Source: Sphingorhabdus lacus (lineage in GTDB: Bacteria > Pseudomonadota > Alphaproteobacteria > Sphingomonadales > Sphingomonadaceae). Taken from it: a stretch of DNA of 64,000 bases. The notes under the pieces are model-generated. The model worked only from the letters and a program-made list of their open reading frames with translations. It searched no databases and was not told the origin of the DNA. The stretch covers positions 682,001 to 746,000 of the forward strand of contig NZ_CP035733.1 in assembly GCF_009768975.1 (NCBI RefSeq). The letters are read 5' to 3'. The position numbers and the translations under genes are program-made. Below, piece after piece: positions 9,312-18,046 of this stretch (its first letter is position 1; each line of letters begins with the position of its first letter).

Positions 9312-10126
9312 GGCTTGGTCCCAACCACGTCGCCCAAACCTTCCATCAACCCCAATGACTTGCGCAGCCGGTTCGGGAACCAGCGCGCAGAAAATGCGAG
9401 CTGCTTGGCCATTTTATTCACCGTGGTGTGGACATTGGCGCCATGAATAGCTTCCCATGCCGCAGGGCCGATAATTGACACCGGACTGACTTCAACGCCC
9501 GCGGACTGGAGCTTGTCCTTACCGGACATATTGCTGCCGGGGTCGACTGCGCTGATGATATTGGTGTCGATAAAACCGGGCATCAGGCTGCGGGATTTGA
9601 TTCCAAGGTGCCGCCATTCAATGTCATGCGCTTCGGCAAGACCACGCACCGCGAATTTGGTGGCACTGTAGACGCTCAACCCGGCCGAGCCGTAAATGCC
9701 GGCTGCAGAACTGGTGTAGAGGACGCATGCGTCCGGTGTGTTCTTCAGAAGATCGAAGCAGGCGCGTGTGCCGCTGATCACACCGGTCAAATTGACCGCA
9801 ATCATCTTGTCAATTTCTTCATCGGTCATGTCCTGGATAGGTCCACCTGTACCGATTCCAGCGTTGTTGAACAGCACCGTCATATGCCCGCCAGTATGCT
9901 TCGCGAACTCAGCAACTGCTTTGGTCCACTGCGCCCGGTCGGTCACGTCCAACTTGTGCGTCGAACTCATGCCGGGGGGTAGCATCTTCGCAGTTTCGGC
10001 AAGCCCTGCCATGTCAACGTCGGCGAGGCCGATAAACCAGCCGACATTGGCAAAATAGCGGGCAACTTCACGGCCCAGGCCGGATGCAGCTCCGGTGACA
10101 AACATGCTTTTCTGTTGTTCAGCCAT
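9308..10126 (-). CDS. SDR-family oxidoreductase
   Basis: 272-residue short-chain dehydrogenase. The cofactor motif TGAASGLG is at 11-18, FNNAG at about 86-90, and the catalytic YxxxK at Y153/K157. A C-terminal extension after about residue 225 ([17 protein letters not shown]) is basic and amphipathic and may be a membrane-contact segment, which is inference. Substrate unknown. A 16-bp palindrome lies 47 bp upstream at 10173-10188. Confidence 0.85.
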   Translation of the reverse strand: MAEQQKSMFVTGAASGLGREVARYFANVGWFIGLADVDMAGLAETAKMLPPGMSSTHKLDVTDRAQWTKAVAEFAKHTGGHMTVLFNNAGIGTGGPIQDMTDEEIDKMIAVNLTGVISGTRACFDLLKNTPDACVLYTSSAAGIYGSAGLSVYSATKFAVRGLAEAHDIEWRHLGIKSRSLMPGFIDTNIISAVDPGSNMSGKDKLQSAGVEVSPVSIIGPAAWEAIHGANVHTTVNKMAKQLAFSARWFPNRLRKSLGLMEGLGDVVGTKP

Positions 10127-10172
10127 ATCGGCGACTCTCTCTCCCGTTTACACTCTTGTCAGCGACATCAAT

Positions 10173-10188
10173 TTGACGTTCGCGTCAA
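10173..10188. promoter_or_regulatory. 16-bp operator-like palindrome TTGACG-N4-CGTCAA
   Basis: A perfect inverted repeat TTGACG/CGTCAA with a 4-bp spacer lies between two divergent genes (minus start 10126, plus start 10246). Symmetry of this size usually marks a dimeric-repressor site. It resembles half of the element upstream of the MerR gene at 62866, so that regulator is one candidate binder. Not testable by eye. Confidence 0.5.
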
Positions 10189-10245
10189 CTGTTTCTTGCC
10201 GTCGTCATAAAGGCTGGATAAATCCGGCGCTCCTAAGGAGTAGAT

Positions 10246-10755
10246 ATGTTTCGCATTTTCCCCCTGCTTTTCCTCCTCTTTGTCAGTCTGGTCCCCGTTG
10301 CGGCCAAGGCGGAGGTTGTTGCAACTTTCTACAGCCATGACTTTGGGGATCACTTCCCGCACGCTTTTGTGAAGCTGAAGGGCAAAGTTGATTCGACTGG
10401 AGAGCAGGTCGACACCAATTATGGCTTCACGGCTGTCAGCGTTTCGCCTGCGATCCTGATGGGGTCGGTAAAGGGCATGATCGAAACAAAGGGGGACAAA
10501 TATATCGCCAGCAGCAACCCGCATTTTTCACTGCGATTGTCGGATGCGGAATATGCAAAGTTGATGGCGCTGGTGGAGAAATGGCGGAGTATGCCGGGTA
10601 AAAGCTATAGCTTGAACAGCCGTAATTGCGTCCATTTCGCGATGGAGGCGGCGGCATTGCTTGGCTTGAACGTGAACCGGAAGAGCAAGTACTTCAAAAA
10701 GCCGAAAAGCTTTATCCTGGAAATGATGAAGCTCAATCCTGGACTGAAGCTTTAG
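10246..10755 (+). CDS. Exported protein with NCxxF motif, possible papain-fold (PPPDE/NlpC-like) hydrolase
   Basis: 169 residues with a clear Sec signal peptide (about 1-22, ending AAKA). I do not recognise a named gene. The mature part has an N-terminal histidine in HFPHAFVKL (about H39) and a C-terminal SRNCVHFAME, with Asn127-Cys128 and Phe131. A His followed much later by an N-C-x-x-F cysteine is the layout of circularly permuted papain-fold enzymes such as the PPPDE and LRAT/NlpC groups. Function is inferred only; an inactive structural relative is possible. An AAGGAG site precedes the ATG. Confidence 0.7.
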   Translation: MFRIFPLLFLLFVSLVPVAAKAEVVATFYSHDFGDHFPHAFVKLKGKVDSTGEQVDTNYGFTAVSVSPAILMGSVKGMIETKGDKYIASSNPHFSLRLSDAEYAKLMALVEKWRSMPGKSYSLNSRNCVHFAMEAAALLGLNVNRKSKYFKKPKSFILEMMKLNPGLKL

Positions 10756-11375
10756 ATCGCCTGAAAGCCCTTGGCATAAATGTGCCATGTGAAGATGGCC
10801 GCGGCTCCCCGATGCGGGCGCCATTTTTCTGCGATCTCGCGAATTTCCTTTTCGGATGGGCGGGAATCCAGCTTCAATAAGCGTCCGACGCCTTCCTGCA
10901 CGGCAAGATCGCCCGCAGGCCATATGTCGGTCCGGCCTTCCGCGAACAAAAGATATATCTCCGCTGACCAGCGTCCGATGCCTTTGACCTTTGTGAGGTA
11001 AGCGATGGCTTCCTCATCATCTGCGGGCAGGGCGTCGAGAGGGAGTTCACCTGTTACGACCAGTTCGGCCAGCGAACGGGCATATCCCTGTTTCTGACGG
11101 CTTAGGCCGCAGGAGCGCAACGCGTCAAAATCTTGCTCGATGAGCTTGTGCGCAGCGCAGCCTTCGCCGAGCAATGCCTCCAGCTTGTTCCATACCGAGG
11201 CGGCTGCCGCGACGCTTACCTGCTGGCCTACAATGGTACGCAACAAGGTTGCATATCCCGGCTCGCGAATCCGTGCTTCCGGATAGCCCGTGGCGGTAAG
11301 CGCATCGGCAAAGCGTGGCTCAATCTGAGCCAGCGAATCCAACGCATTCTTTAACCCTTCAGCCGAAATGCCCAT
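10752..11375 (-). CDS. DNA-3-methyladenine glycosylase II (AlkA-like, HhH-GPD)
   Basis: 207-residue helix-hairpin-helix DNA glycosylase. The QQVS segment is at 51-54, the HhH hairpin KVKGIGRWSAE at about 129-139, and the catalytic aspartate D156 lies in WPAGDLA. It removes alkylated purines such as 3-methyladenine. It is shorter than E. coli AlkA because the N-terminal TBP-like domain is absent, matching the MAG2/AlkA-short group. The start overlaps the upstream lipoprotein stop in a TGATG arrangement. Confidence 0.9.
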   Translation of the reverse strand: MGISAEGLKNALDSLAQIEPRFADALTATGYPEARIREPGYATLLRTIVGQQVSVAAAASVWNKLEALLGEGCAAHKLIEQDFDALRSCGLSRQKQGYARSLAELVVTGELPLDALPADDEEAIAYLTKVKGIGRWSAEIYLLFAEGRTDIWPAGDLAVQEGVGRLLKLDSRPSEKEIREIAEKWRPHRGAAAIFTWHIYAKGFQAI

Positions 11376-12511
11376 CAGCCGACCAGTTTCAGTAACGCCA
11401 TCGGCGCGCCGTAGAGGGCAGGGCCAACATCCCAGCGCAAGGTCTGGAGGCCATCAGCCTCCTCTGGTCCATCTTCGCTGTTATTGGCGAGGATGCGCGC
11501 ATCGGTGGTAAGGGTAAAAGTGCCCTTTATCGCAATGGGTTCGGCCGGCATCTTGTCAGCGCCGCCTTTGCCCATGAAACCTGCCGCCATGCTGCCCATG
11601 CCGATCAGCGAACTGAGCGACATTTCGGGGTCGGTGCGGAAGGCCGGCGCTTCGACGCGCAGGCGACCATTGTCCCAACGGGTTATATGGATCATCGGTT
11701 CGCCTAGCGAATATCGCGGTATTACCGGAAAGGCGAAGTCGTCCGCAAGTTTGCCACTGGTGCTGTAATCAATCATGAAGACACCATTGCCCAAATGCTC
11801 CACCTTGTTCCACGCGGCCAGCCGTTCGACTTCGCGCGTAAAGCGTTTGATGGTTTCGGGATTCTCCGGGTCAATTCCGCCAAGCATCATTTCGGCCATC
11901 TTACGGCCTTGTTCTTCACGCTTTTTCTTTTCGGCTTGTTCGACGTCCCAGTCGGCCTTTTGCTGTTTTATTTCGGCTGGGGTGCATTCACGTTCGTTGC
12001 TTTCCCACGAGTCCGCTGCGGCATCCGCCGTGGCAGCGGCGGCATCTGCTGCGGCAGAAGCTGCATCGGCTGCGGCTGCCGCCGCGGCTTCGGCGGCGAC
12101 ATTCGCATCTTCTTCTTGCGCTTTCTGCTCGTCCTGAAATGCCAGCACATTCGCCCGCCAGTTCGACGCAGGCACAATCCCGAACACCGGACCACTAACC
12201 GCAGCAACATCGTCGCGCTTCAGGTCGATCTCCATCGTTTCGCTATTGTCAGCAGCAGGTTCGATTGTTTCGTTCCAGCAGACAGCCTTGAACTCCGCTG
12301 TGCCCTCTTTGCCCAAAAAGTCATTGTTCAACAGATTGGCAAGGCCCACCAGCTGGATTTGCCCTTTATAGGTAAAATTGAAATCGCCATTTTTGCGCAC
12401 CGTCATTGCCGACACAAATTCTCCGGGCAGGATCAGGCACCCGCTGAGTGAAAAACAAGCGGCAGTGGCCACCGCCACCTTTGCCCATGTTGTGACCAGA
12501 CTTATTTGCAT
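11375..12511 (-). CDS. Putative lipoprotein with alanine-rich linker
   Basis: About 378 residues. The start at 12511 gives a lipoprotein signal (hydrophobic 10-22, lipobox LSGC with C25), followed by ILPGEFVSAMTVRKNGDFNF. I do not recognise the family. A conspicuous alanine/aspartate-rich low-complexity tract (roughly residues 135-165) interrupts the protein, followed by a charged stretch rich in E and K. The C-terminal half looks globular and ends WDVGPALYGAPMALLKLVG. It sits between rlmB and alkA; an alternative ATG at 12529 adds six residues and abuts the rlmB stop. Confidence 0.75.
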   Translation of the reverse strand: MQISLVTTWAKVAVATAACFSLSGCLILPGEFVSAMTVRKNGDFNFTYKGQIQLVGLANLLNNDFLGKEGTAEFKAVCWNETIEPAADNSETMEIDLKRDDVAAVSGPVFGIVPASNWRANVLAFQDEQKAQEEDANVAAEAAAAAAADAASAAADAAAATADAAADSWESNERECTPAEIKQQKADWDVEQAEKKKREEQGRKMAEMMLGGIDPENPETIKRFTREVERLAAWNKVEHLGNGVFMIDYSTSGKLADDFAFPVIPRYSLGEPMIHITRWDNGRLRVEAPAFRTDPEMSLSSLIGMGSMAAGFMGKGGADKMPAEPIAIKGTFTLTTDARILANNSEDGPEEADGLQTLRWDVGPALYGAPMALLKLVG

Positions 12512-12529
12512 TGCGATTCCCCTTCGCAT

Positions 12530-13288
12530 TCAGCCCCTGCGTACCGTCGCCGCGTAAAGCGCAATGGCGGCGGCATTGGAAACGTTGAGCGACTCCATCT
12601 GCTCGCTGATTGGCAGCTTTGCCAATTGGTCGCAATGCTCCTCTATATTATGCCGCATGCCGTCACCTTCGGCGCCCAATACTAGAGCATTGCGCCCCGG
12701 AGTCAGCGCCTGTTCGAGTGTGGCTGTGGCATGGCCCGACAAGCCTATCCGCCAATAACCTGCCTCGGCAATTTCCTCTAGCGCGCGCGCCAGATTTACG
12801 ACGCGGACCCATGGCGTCACCTCGAGTGCTCCAGACGCTGCCTTCGCCAAGGCTCCCGATTCGGGCGGGGCGTGGCGGTCCTGTGTTATTACAGCGACCG
12901 CATTAAACGCTGCCGCTGTGCGGAAAATGGCGCCGACATTGTGCGGATCGGTTACCTGGTCCAATATAAGCAGCGGCCGCGTGTCGTCTTCGTCCACCGC
13001 CAGCGCATCGGTCAGCCAGACATCTTCCATGGGCGCTACTTCCAGCACAAGACCCTGATGTGGGGCGTCCTTTGGCACATAACGGGCCAAGTCTGCGGCA
13101 TCGGCAAATTGCACTGCTAATCCTTCGGGAATTACGATTTTTCCCAACTCTTCCCGCGTGCCCCACAGCTTGATCAACCGCCGGTCAGGATTGTCGAGCG
13201 CGGCATAGACGGCGTGACGGCCATAGAATTTGGGATTACCACTGACGGGTGCTGCGCCACGGCGGCGATGGCTTTTATGCGAAGACAT
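12530..13288 (-). CDS. rlmB: 23S rRNA (guanosine-2'-O)-methyltransferase RlmB (TrmH/SpoU family)
   Basis: 252 residues from the ATG at 13288, which starts MSSHKSHRRRGAAPVSG; a longer frame upstream carries no family-like sequence. The SPOUT motifs are visible: NPHNVGAIFRTA-type motif (here DPHNVGAIFRTAAAF), LVLGAEGDGM, and the C-terminal PISEQMESLNVSNAAAIALY knot, shown in part. RlmB methylates G2251 in the peptidyl-transferase P-loop. A tRNA-Tyr-like relic lies in the divergent region upstream. Confidence 0.92.
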   Translation of the reverse strand: MSSHKSHRRRGAAPVSGNPKFYGRHAVYAALDNPDRRLIKLWGTREELGKIVIPEGLAVQFADAADLARYVPKDAPHQGLVLEVAPMEDVWLTDALAVDEDDTRPLLILDQVTDPHNVGAIFRTAAAFNAVAVITQDRHAPPESGALAKAASGALEVTPWVRVVNLARALEEIAEAGYWRIGLSGHATATLEQALTPGRNALVLGAEGDGMRHNIEEHCDQLAKLPISEQMESLNVSNAAAIALYAATVRRG

Positions 13289-13432
13289 GGTTGAGGTGCG
13301 TTCCAAAAAGAAAATGCGTTGATAGCAGTCCCTTTCCCACTTGAGGCACTGACAGGCAAGTGCCGTTTCGCTATCGGGCCGCTTCCTTAGTGGGACGACA
13401 CTTATGTTACGCATTTTGCTCTGCCTAACACG

Positions 13433-13519
13433 TCGACAGGCTGCCAAGTGGTTGTAAGGCAGCAGAGTGTAAATTTGCGCGGCTTTCCGTGCGATGGTTC
13501 TAATTGAGATTGGGCACCA
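13433..13519 (+). pseudogene. Degraded tRNA-Tyr(GTA)-like sequence
   Basis: The central part reads like tRNA-Tyr. The D arm is TGCC/GGCA around AAGTGGTTGTAA (13442 on). The anticodon stem GCAGA/TTTGC flanks a 7-base loop containing TGTAAA, anticodon GTA. A class-II length variable arm and a GGTTCTAAT T-loop follow, and the segment ends ACCA at 13516-13519. From the anticodon stem end to ACCA the length equals that of E. coli tRNA-Tyr. The acceptor stem (13433-13439 with 13509-13515) and the T stem do not pair, so a working tRNA is unlikely. Confidence 0.55.
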
Positions 13520-13582
13520 GTTGTTTAAGCAGGCACGTCCAACTTCCGCAGTGGCGTTACCAGTGCTGGCTAACTGCTCCTA

Positions 13583-14635
13583 TCAGGCACTTTCGCGCAA
13601 TAGTAGGCGCACCGGCACTGGAGTTGTATCCGGCGTTTTCCCTTTCAGTAGCGCAATAAGCGCTTCCACCAGCATTTCGCCGGCTTTGTAATAATCCTGC
13701 TCGATGGTGGTTAGAGGCGGCTGGGCGTATGCGCCTGTGGCGATACCGTCAAAGCCAATTACGTGGACGTCCTTGCCTACAGCAATACCGGCTTCATCCA
13801 GCGCGCGGAGTGCGCCTAGTGCAATGAAATCATTGGCGCAAAACAGACCGTCGAAGTTTGTCTTGTCCCGCAACAGAGCCTTGACCGCGGCGTAACCCTG
13901 GTCCTCGCGCACCGCGTTTTCGGGCAAAGTAGGGCAGATGACGGGCAGGCCAAGCTCCTGTGTCACCGCCATATAGGTATTGATGCGGTCCTGAAATTGG
14001 GGCTGCTCACTATTCATCGGGCCGATATAGGCAATGTTGCGGCATCCCTTTGTGCGCAGATGGTCCATGGCGAGCCTAGTACCCATGGCATTGTCACTTT
14101 TGATCGAAACCAGGTCTTCCTTGCTCGCACCCCAGCAGATCATGGGGGTGTTATGCCGGGCATACTCCCCGAAATATTGCCAGCCTTCGACATTTTGCCC
14201 GCTTCCGATAACAATCAGGCCATCGGACTGGCGGCTTCCGGTATAATTGGCGAAGAAATTGGCAGGAGAATCCTGGAAAGAAACGATCAGATTATAGCCC
14301 CGTTCAGATGCGGACGCAGCAATGCAGCCAAGCAGCGAGAGGTAGAAAGGGTTGATGTTCGCCTTATTTTCTCCTCTTCGGCAAAGGATGACGAGGGCGA
14401 TCGAAAAGGTCTGTTGCGTGCGCAAACGTAAGGCATTGTGGTCGACCGAGTAGTTGAGCTCGTTCGCCAGCGCGACGATCCGCGCCCGGGTGTCTTCGTT
14501 GACTTTTTTGTCGCCACGCAGCGCACGCGACACTGTGGGTTGCGAAACCCCCAGCATCGCTGCGATCTGATGCGCTGTAATCCGCCCCTCTTTGCCCATG
14601 CCGCGCCGGTTAGCACCAAGGCGCGCGGGAGTCAC
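13583..14635 (-). CDS. LacI-family transcriptional regulator
   Basis: 350-residue LacI/GalR repressor. The N-terminal helix-turn-helix ITAHQIAAMLGVSQPTVSRAL (about 19-39, shown in part) and hinge precede a periplasmic-binding-like effector domain. A GTG at 14635 overlaps the ald stop (GTGA), suggesting coupling; an ATG at 14599 giving MGKEGRITAHQ is an equally good start. Most LacI proteins sense sugars, yet no sugar gene adjoins it, so effector and targets are unknown. Confidence 0.88.
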   Translation of the reverse strand: MTPARLGANRRGMGKEGRITAHQIAAMLGVSQPTVSRALRGDKKVNEDTRARIVALANELNYSVDHNALRLRTQQTFSIALVILCRRGENKANINPFYLSLLGCIAASASERGYNLIVSFQDSPANFFANYTGSRQSDGLIVIGSGQNVEGWQYFGEYARHNTPMICWGASKEDLVSIKSDNAMGTRLAMDHLRTKGCRNIAYIGPMNSEQPQFQDRINTYMAVTQELGLPVICPTLPENAVREDQGYAAVKALLRDKTNFDGLFCANDFIALGALRALDEAGIAVGKDVHVIGFDGIATGAYAQPPLTTIEQDYYKAGEMLVEALIALLKGKTPDTTPVPVRLLLRESA

Positions 14636-15759
14636 GCGGCGAGCGCAGTCTCCGGCGCGACAAAATCCAGATTAAGGCTGTCCGCGACGGCCTTGCTGGT
14701 CACCTTGCCCTTGTGGACATTGAGTCCGGCAAGCAGGCCGCGTCCTGTATCGGACAAGGCATGCAGAGCGCCGACACCTTTTTCGGCTAACGCGAGACCA
14801 TAAGGCAAAGTGGCGTTATTCAGGGCTGCAGCGCTTGTTTGCGGTACCGCGCCGGGCATGTTGGCGACGCAATAATGGATGATTCCGTCGACCACATAAG
14901 TAGGCTCTGCATGCGTGGTGGGCTTCGATGTTTCAAAGCACCCGCCCTGGTCGATGGCGACGTCTACGAGAACCGAGCCCGGCTTCATATGTTTCAACAT
15001 GGCACGAGTCACAAGCTTCGGCGCGCTGGCGCCGGGGATCAAAACTGCACCGATGACAGCGTCAGCAATGCTGATTTCATGGTCAATTGTTTCGAGCGTT
15101 GAATAACGTGTGCGTACGCGGCCCTGAAACAATTCGTCCAGTTCGCGCAAGCGGGGGATGGAACGATCAACGATGGTGACTTCCGCGCCAAGGCCGACCG
15201 CCATGCGCGCAGCATGGGTGCCGACAACGCCGCCACCGATGACACAGACGCGGCCTGCAGCAACACCGGGAACGCCGCCCAACAATATTCCTGCTCCACC
15301 TTCGCTGCGACGCATCGCTTCGCCAGCGGCTTCGATAGCGAGGCGGCCTGCAACTTCGCTCATGGGTGCGAGCAGGGGCAGGGTGCCCTTTTCGTCGGTC
15401 ACGGTCTCATAAGCGATGGCTGTGCAGCCGCTAGCGATCAGGCCCTTTGCTTGTTCAGGATCTGGCGCGAGGTGAAGATAGGTAAAAAGAAGCTGGTCGG
15501 GGCGAAGCTGAACCCATTCCGAAGGCTGGGGCTCTTTGACCTTTACGATCATGTCGCATCCGGCGAAGATCTCGGCAGCTGTGGCCGCTATCTCGGCACC
15601 CGCAGCGCGATAGGCGTCATCGGTTGCCATAATGCCAGCGCCAGCCCCTGATTGGACGACAACCTGATGCCCACGGGCAACATATTCGCGCACGGCACCG
15701 GGGGTCAGGCCGACCCGATATTCGTGAACCTTAATCTCGCTGGGAACGCCGACACGCAT
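14632..15759 (-). CDS. ald: Alanine dehydrogenase
   Basis: 375 residues from the ATG at 15759 ([10 protein letters not shown]), preceded by an AGGAG site; the in-frame upstream sequence is not family-like. The AlaDH/PNT N-terminal domain with [10 protein letters not shown] (about 74-83) precedes the Rossmann motif [15 protein letters not shown]. It interconverts L-alanine and pyruvate with ammonia, cytoplasmic. A divergent Lrp/AsnC gene lies 133 bp away, matching ald-aldR arrangements in which the regulator activates ald on alanine. Two dyads in the gap are candidate sites. Confidence 0.95.
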   Translation of the reverse strand: MRVGVPSEIKVHEYRVGLTPGAVREYVARGHQVVVQSGAGAGIMATDDAYRAAGAEIAATAAEIFAGCDMIVKVKEPQPSEWVQLRPDQLLFTYLHLAPDPEQAKGLIASGCTAIAYETVTDEKGTLPLLAPMSEVAGRLAIEAAGEAMRRSEGGAGILLGGVPGVAAGRVCVIGGGVVGTHAARMAVGLGAEVTIVDRSIPRLRELDELFQGRVRTRYSTLETIDHEISIADAVIGAVLIPGASAPKLVTRAMLKHMKPGSVLVDVAIDQGGCFETSKPTTHAEPTYVVDGIIHYCVANMPGAVPQTSAAALNNATLPYGLALAEKGVGALHALSDTGRGLLAGLNVHKGKVTSKAVADSLNLDFVAPETALAA

Positions 15760-15810
15760 TTCTCTTCTCCTGATTTGAGTCTCTGTGACGGAGAAATAGC
15801 ATTGTCCTTC

Positions 15811-15859
15811 TGCGGTTAATCCGCAAAGATTCGACAAGATGGGTTATATGACGCATATA
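15811..15859. promoter_or_regulatory. Two dyads in the ald/lrp divergent region
   Basis: TGCGG-TTAAT-CCGCA (15811-15825) and TATATG-ACG-CATATA (15845-15859) are inverted repeats between ald and the Lrp/AsnC gene. Lrp-family octamers bind several short degenerate dyads, so these are plausible sites for autoregulation and ald control. They do not match a single shared consensus. Confidence 0.4.
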
Positions 15860-15892
15860 TTCCGCGCAAAAATTTAACAGGACGAAGAAAAT

Positions 15893-16360
15893 ATGCAACT
15901 CGATCGCGCTGACCGTAAATTACTTCGCGCTTTGGTCACAAATGGCCGGGCGACGCAGCAGGAGTTGGGGGATGCGGCAGGGCTGTCACCTAGCGCGGCG
16001 GCACGGCGGCAAAAGGCGCTGGAAGATGCCGGCATCGTGCGGGGCTATCGCGCAGATGTGAATCTACGTAAATTGGGTCTGGGTGCCACAGTAATGGTCA
16101 CCATCACGCTCGACAGCCAAAGTGAGGAGGCGATGGGTGCGTTCGAAGCGGCGGTGGCCGAAGGCCCATCAATCATCCGCTGCCACCTTATGAGCGGCCG
16201 TAACGATTATCTTTTGGTTGTGCGGGCGGCGTCGATCGAGGACTATGAAATCATCCACCGCCAGGAAATCGCACGCTTACCTCGCGTTGCCCGGATCGAA
16301 ACAGCTTTTGCCTTGCGCGAAGTGGTCAACCGTACGGTCCCCCCTAGATTGCTTGGGTAG
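15893..16360 (+). CDS. Lrp/AsnC-family regulator (AldR-like)
   Basis: 155 residues. An N-terminal helix-turn-helix (RATQQELGDAAGLSPSAAARR, about 19-39, shown in part) is followed by an RAM/AsnC effector domain (about 65-150) with HLMSGRNDYLLVVRA. Divergence from ald suggests it controls alanine catabolism, by analogy with AldR/BkdR-type pairs. Effector assignment to alanine is inferred from position. Confidence 0.9.
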   Translation: MQLDRADRKLLRALVTNGRATQQELGDAAGLSPSAAARRQKALEDAGIVRGYRADVNLRKLGLGATVMVTITLDSQSEEAMGAFEAAVAEGPSIIRCHLMSGRNDYLLVVRAASIEDYEIIHRQEIARLPRVARIETAFALREVVNRTVPPRLLG

Positions 16361-16626
16361 CGTAGACGCTATTGCCCTCGCACAGTATTTAGCGGCGAAT
16401 AATGCAAATTTATCGGTAAAATGTCGTTAATATTTTATTGATGATAAATACGTCCAATGAATTGTAAAAATTCAGTACTAATAAGATGTTGTCGCGGTTC
16501 AAATGAGTCAGTTTAAAGCGACAGATTACTTATAAACTAATCGAAGTATCTTCACTGAAATCACGGGTCGCGATGCGTGATATGCGGGCGCGTGGCTATC
16601 TTGCTCATCCCGCTTCGGAGGATATC

Positions 16627-18012
16627 ATGAATATTGTTCTTTTCTGGAATGGCGTATTACTTGAATGTTCGCGCCGTGACTTCACCCGTGGCTATGCAAA
16701 TAGCCAGCAACCCGGGCCGATACGCACATCCCGCGCCATGGCGATTGTCCATTTGGCTATCCACGATGCCATAGCTTTTAAAAATGGCGTTCCCGGTGCT
16801 GCTTATTTGAACAAGAAAGGCATAGCACACACCGTAGCTGCTCCTCCAGCGGGCGCAGTAGACGATATTGTGGCAGGCGCGGCCGTAACCACGTTAAAGG
16901 CCATGTACCCGCGCTATGGTGACTTCATCGATGATAGCTATGACGGCGGGAACAATGCTCGCTTCAACTATGGTGAGGAAATCGCCAATGCATTGTTGGC
17001 GGCGCGGGTCAATGATGGTTCCGATCTGATGCTTACCGCGCCTCAGGTGGTCTCTCCCGTTTACGGGCAGCATCGAGCTGATCCCTATGCGCCTGGGCAA
17101 GCCCGTCTTGGGCCAGCATGGGGCAACGTAGCTCGTTTCACCGGTAATGCGCACAAGCCGCTGGCACCATATCCGGGGCAAGGACTGCCTAATTTGCTCG
17201 CGGATGCTGATTATAAGGCGGATTATGACGAAGTTGTCGCCTACGGTGCCGAAGACCGCCGCAGCCGCACGGCTGAGCAGGAAAGGATCGGCGTTTACTG
17301 GGCCTATGATGGTGTCATGAACCTCGGTGTCCCGCCCCGGCTCTATAACCAAATTGCGCGGAAGATCGTAGCCGGCAAGAATCTGAGTGTGGCGCGGACA
17401 GCGGAATTGTTTGCGCAGGTCAATGTCGCGATGGCGGACGCCGGGATCGACGCATGGTATTACAAATATCTCTATGACCTGTGGCGGCCAGTGGTCGGTA
17501 TCCGTGCCGAAGCTGCACCAGATGGTGATCCTTTTTGGGCGCCAATGGGTGCGCCGCAAACCAATGTTTTGGGGCGCTCAACTTTTACGCCACCTTTCCC
17601 GGCTTATCCGTCGGGCCATGCCACCTTTGGCGCGGCGTTGTTTCAGTCGCTACGTCTCGCACTTAACAGTTCTGCCGGGCCGATAACAACGGCGGATGTG
17701 GTGGCCGAGGAAACCGCACCTGCGGGATTGGTTGCAAGTGAGAGTTTCACCTTTGTCTCGGATGAACTCGACGGCATCGCAGTCGATTCCGACGGTTCCG
17801 TTCGGTATCGGACGCCGATCAGCTTTGATAATTATGTCAGGCCGATCTGGGAAAATTCGGTCAGCCGTATCTTCCTCGGCGTTCACTGGCGGTTCGATGG
17901 GCTGCCGCGTGATCCGGCAGACAATGTCGGCGGTGTGCCGTTAGGACTTGCGATTGGTGAAGAAGTGCACGCCTTCTTCAATAACGGAACTTCCTTGGGC
18001 GGTTCTGTCTGA
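16627..18012 (+). CDS. Vanadium-dependent haloperoxidase (PAP2-superfamily)
   Basis: 461 residues from the ATG at 16627, which has a GGAGGA site. All vanadate-binding signatures are present: KxxxxxxRP (K280, R287), PSGH (328-331, with H331 the acid-base histidine) and SRxxxxxH (S413, R414, H420). The family either oxidises halides with H2O2 or acts as an acid phosphatase; halide preference cannot be read. No convincing signal peptide is seen. The upstream 266 bp are markedly AT-rich compared with neighbours, and the gene stands alone between ald/lrp and torF, which could reflect lateral acquisition. Confidence 0.88.
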   Translation: MNIVLFWNGVLLECSRRDFTRGYANSQQPGPIRTSRAMAIVHLAIHDAIAFKNGVPGAAYLNKKGIAHTVAAPPAGAVDDIVAGAAVTTLKAMYPRYGDFIDDSYDGGNNARFNYGEEIANALLAARVNDGSDLMLTAPQVVSPVYGQHRADPYAPGQARLGPAWGNVARFTGNAHKPLAPYPGQGLPNLLADADYKADYDEVVAYGAEDRRSRTAEQERIGVYWAYDGVMNLGVPPRLYNQIARKIVAGKNLSVARTAELFAQVNVAMADAGIDAWYYKYLYDLWRPVVGIRAEAAPDGDPFWAPMGAPQTNVLGRSTFTPPFPAYPSGHATFGAALFQSLRLALNSSAGPITTADVVAEETAPAGLVASESFTFVSDELDGIAVDSDGSVRYRTPISFDNYVRPIWENSVSRIFLGVHWRFDGLPRDPADNVGGVPLGLAIGEEVHAFFNNGTSLGGSV

Positions 18013-18019
18013 CAAAGCG

Positions 18020-18046
18020 AGGCGACCCTGAAAAGGGTCGCCTTTC
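18020..18046 (+). terminator. Intrinsic terminator of the haloperoxidase gene
   Basis: A 10-bp stem AGGCGACCCT/AGGGTCGCCT (18020-18029 with 18034-18043) closes a 4-base loop and is followed by TTTCC, starting 8 bp after the stop codon. Confidence 0.8.

Noticed and set aside
13289-13447. Longer RlmB start at 13447
   Set aside because: The extra 53 residues are unlike RlmB and would cross into the tRNA-like relic's flank.
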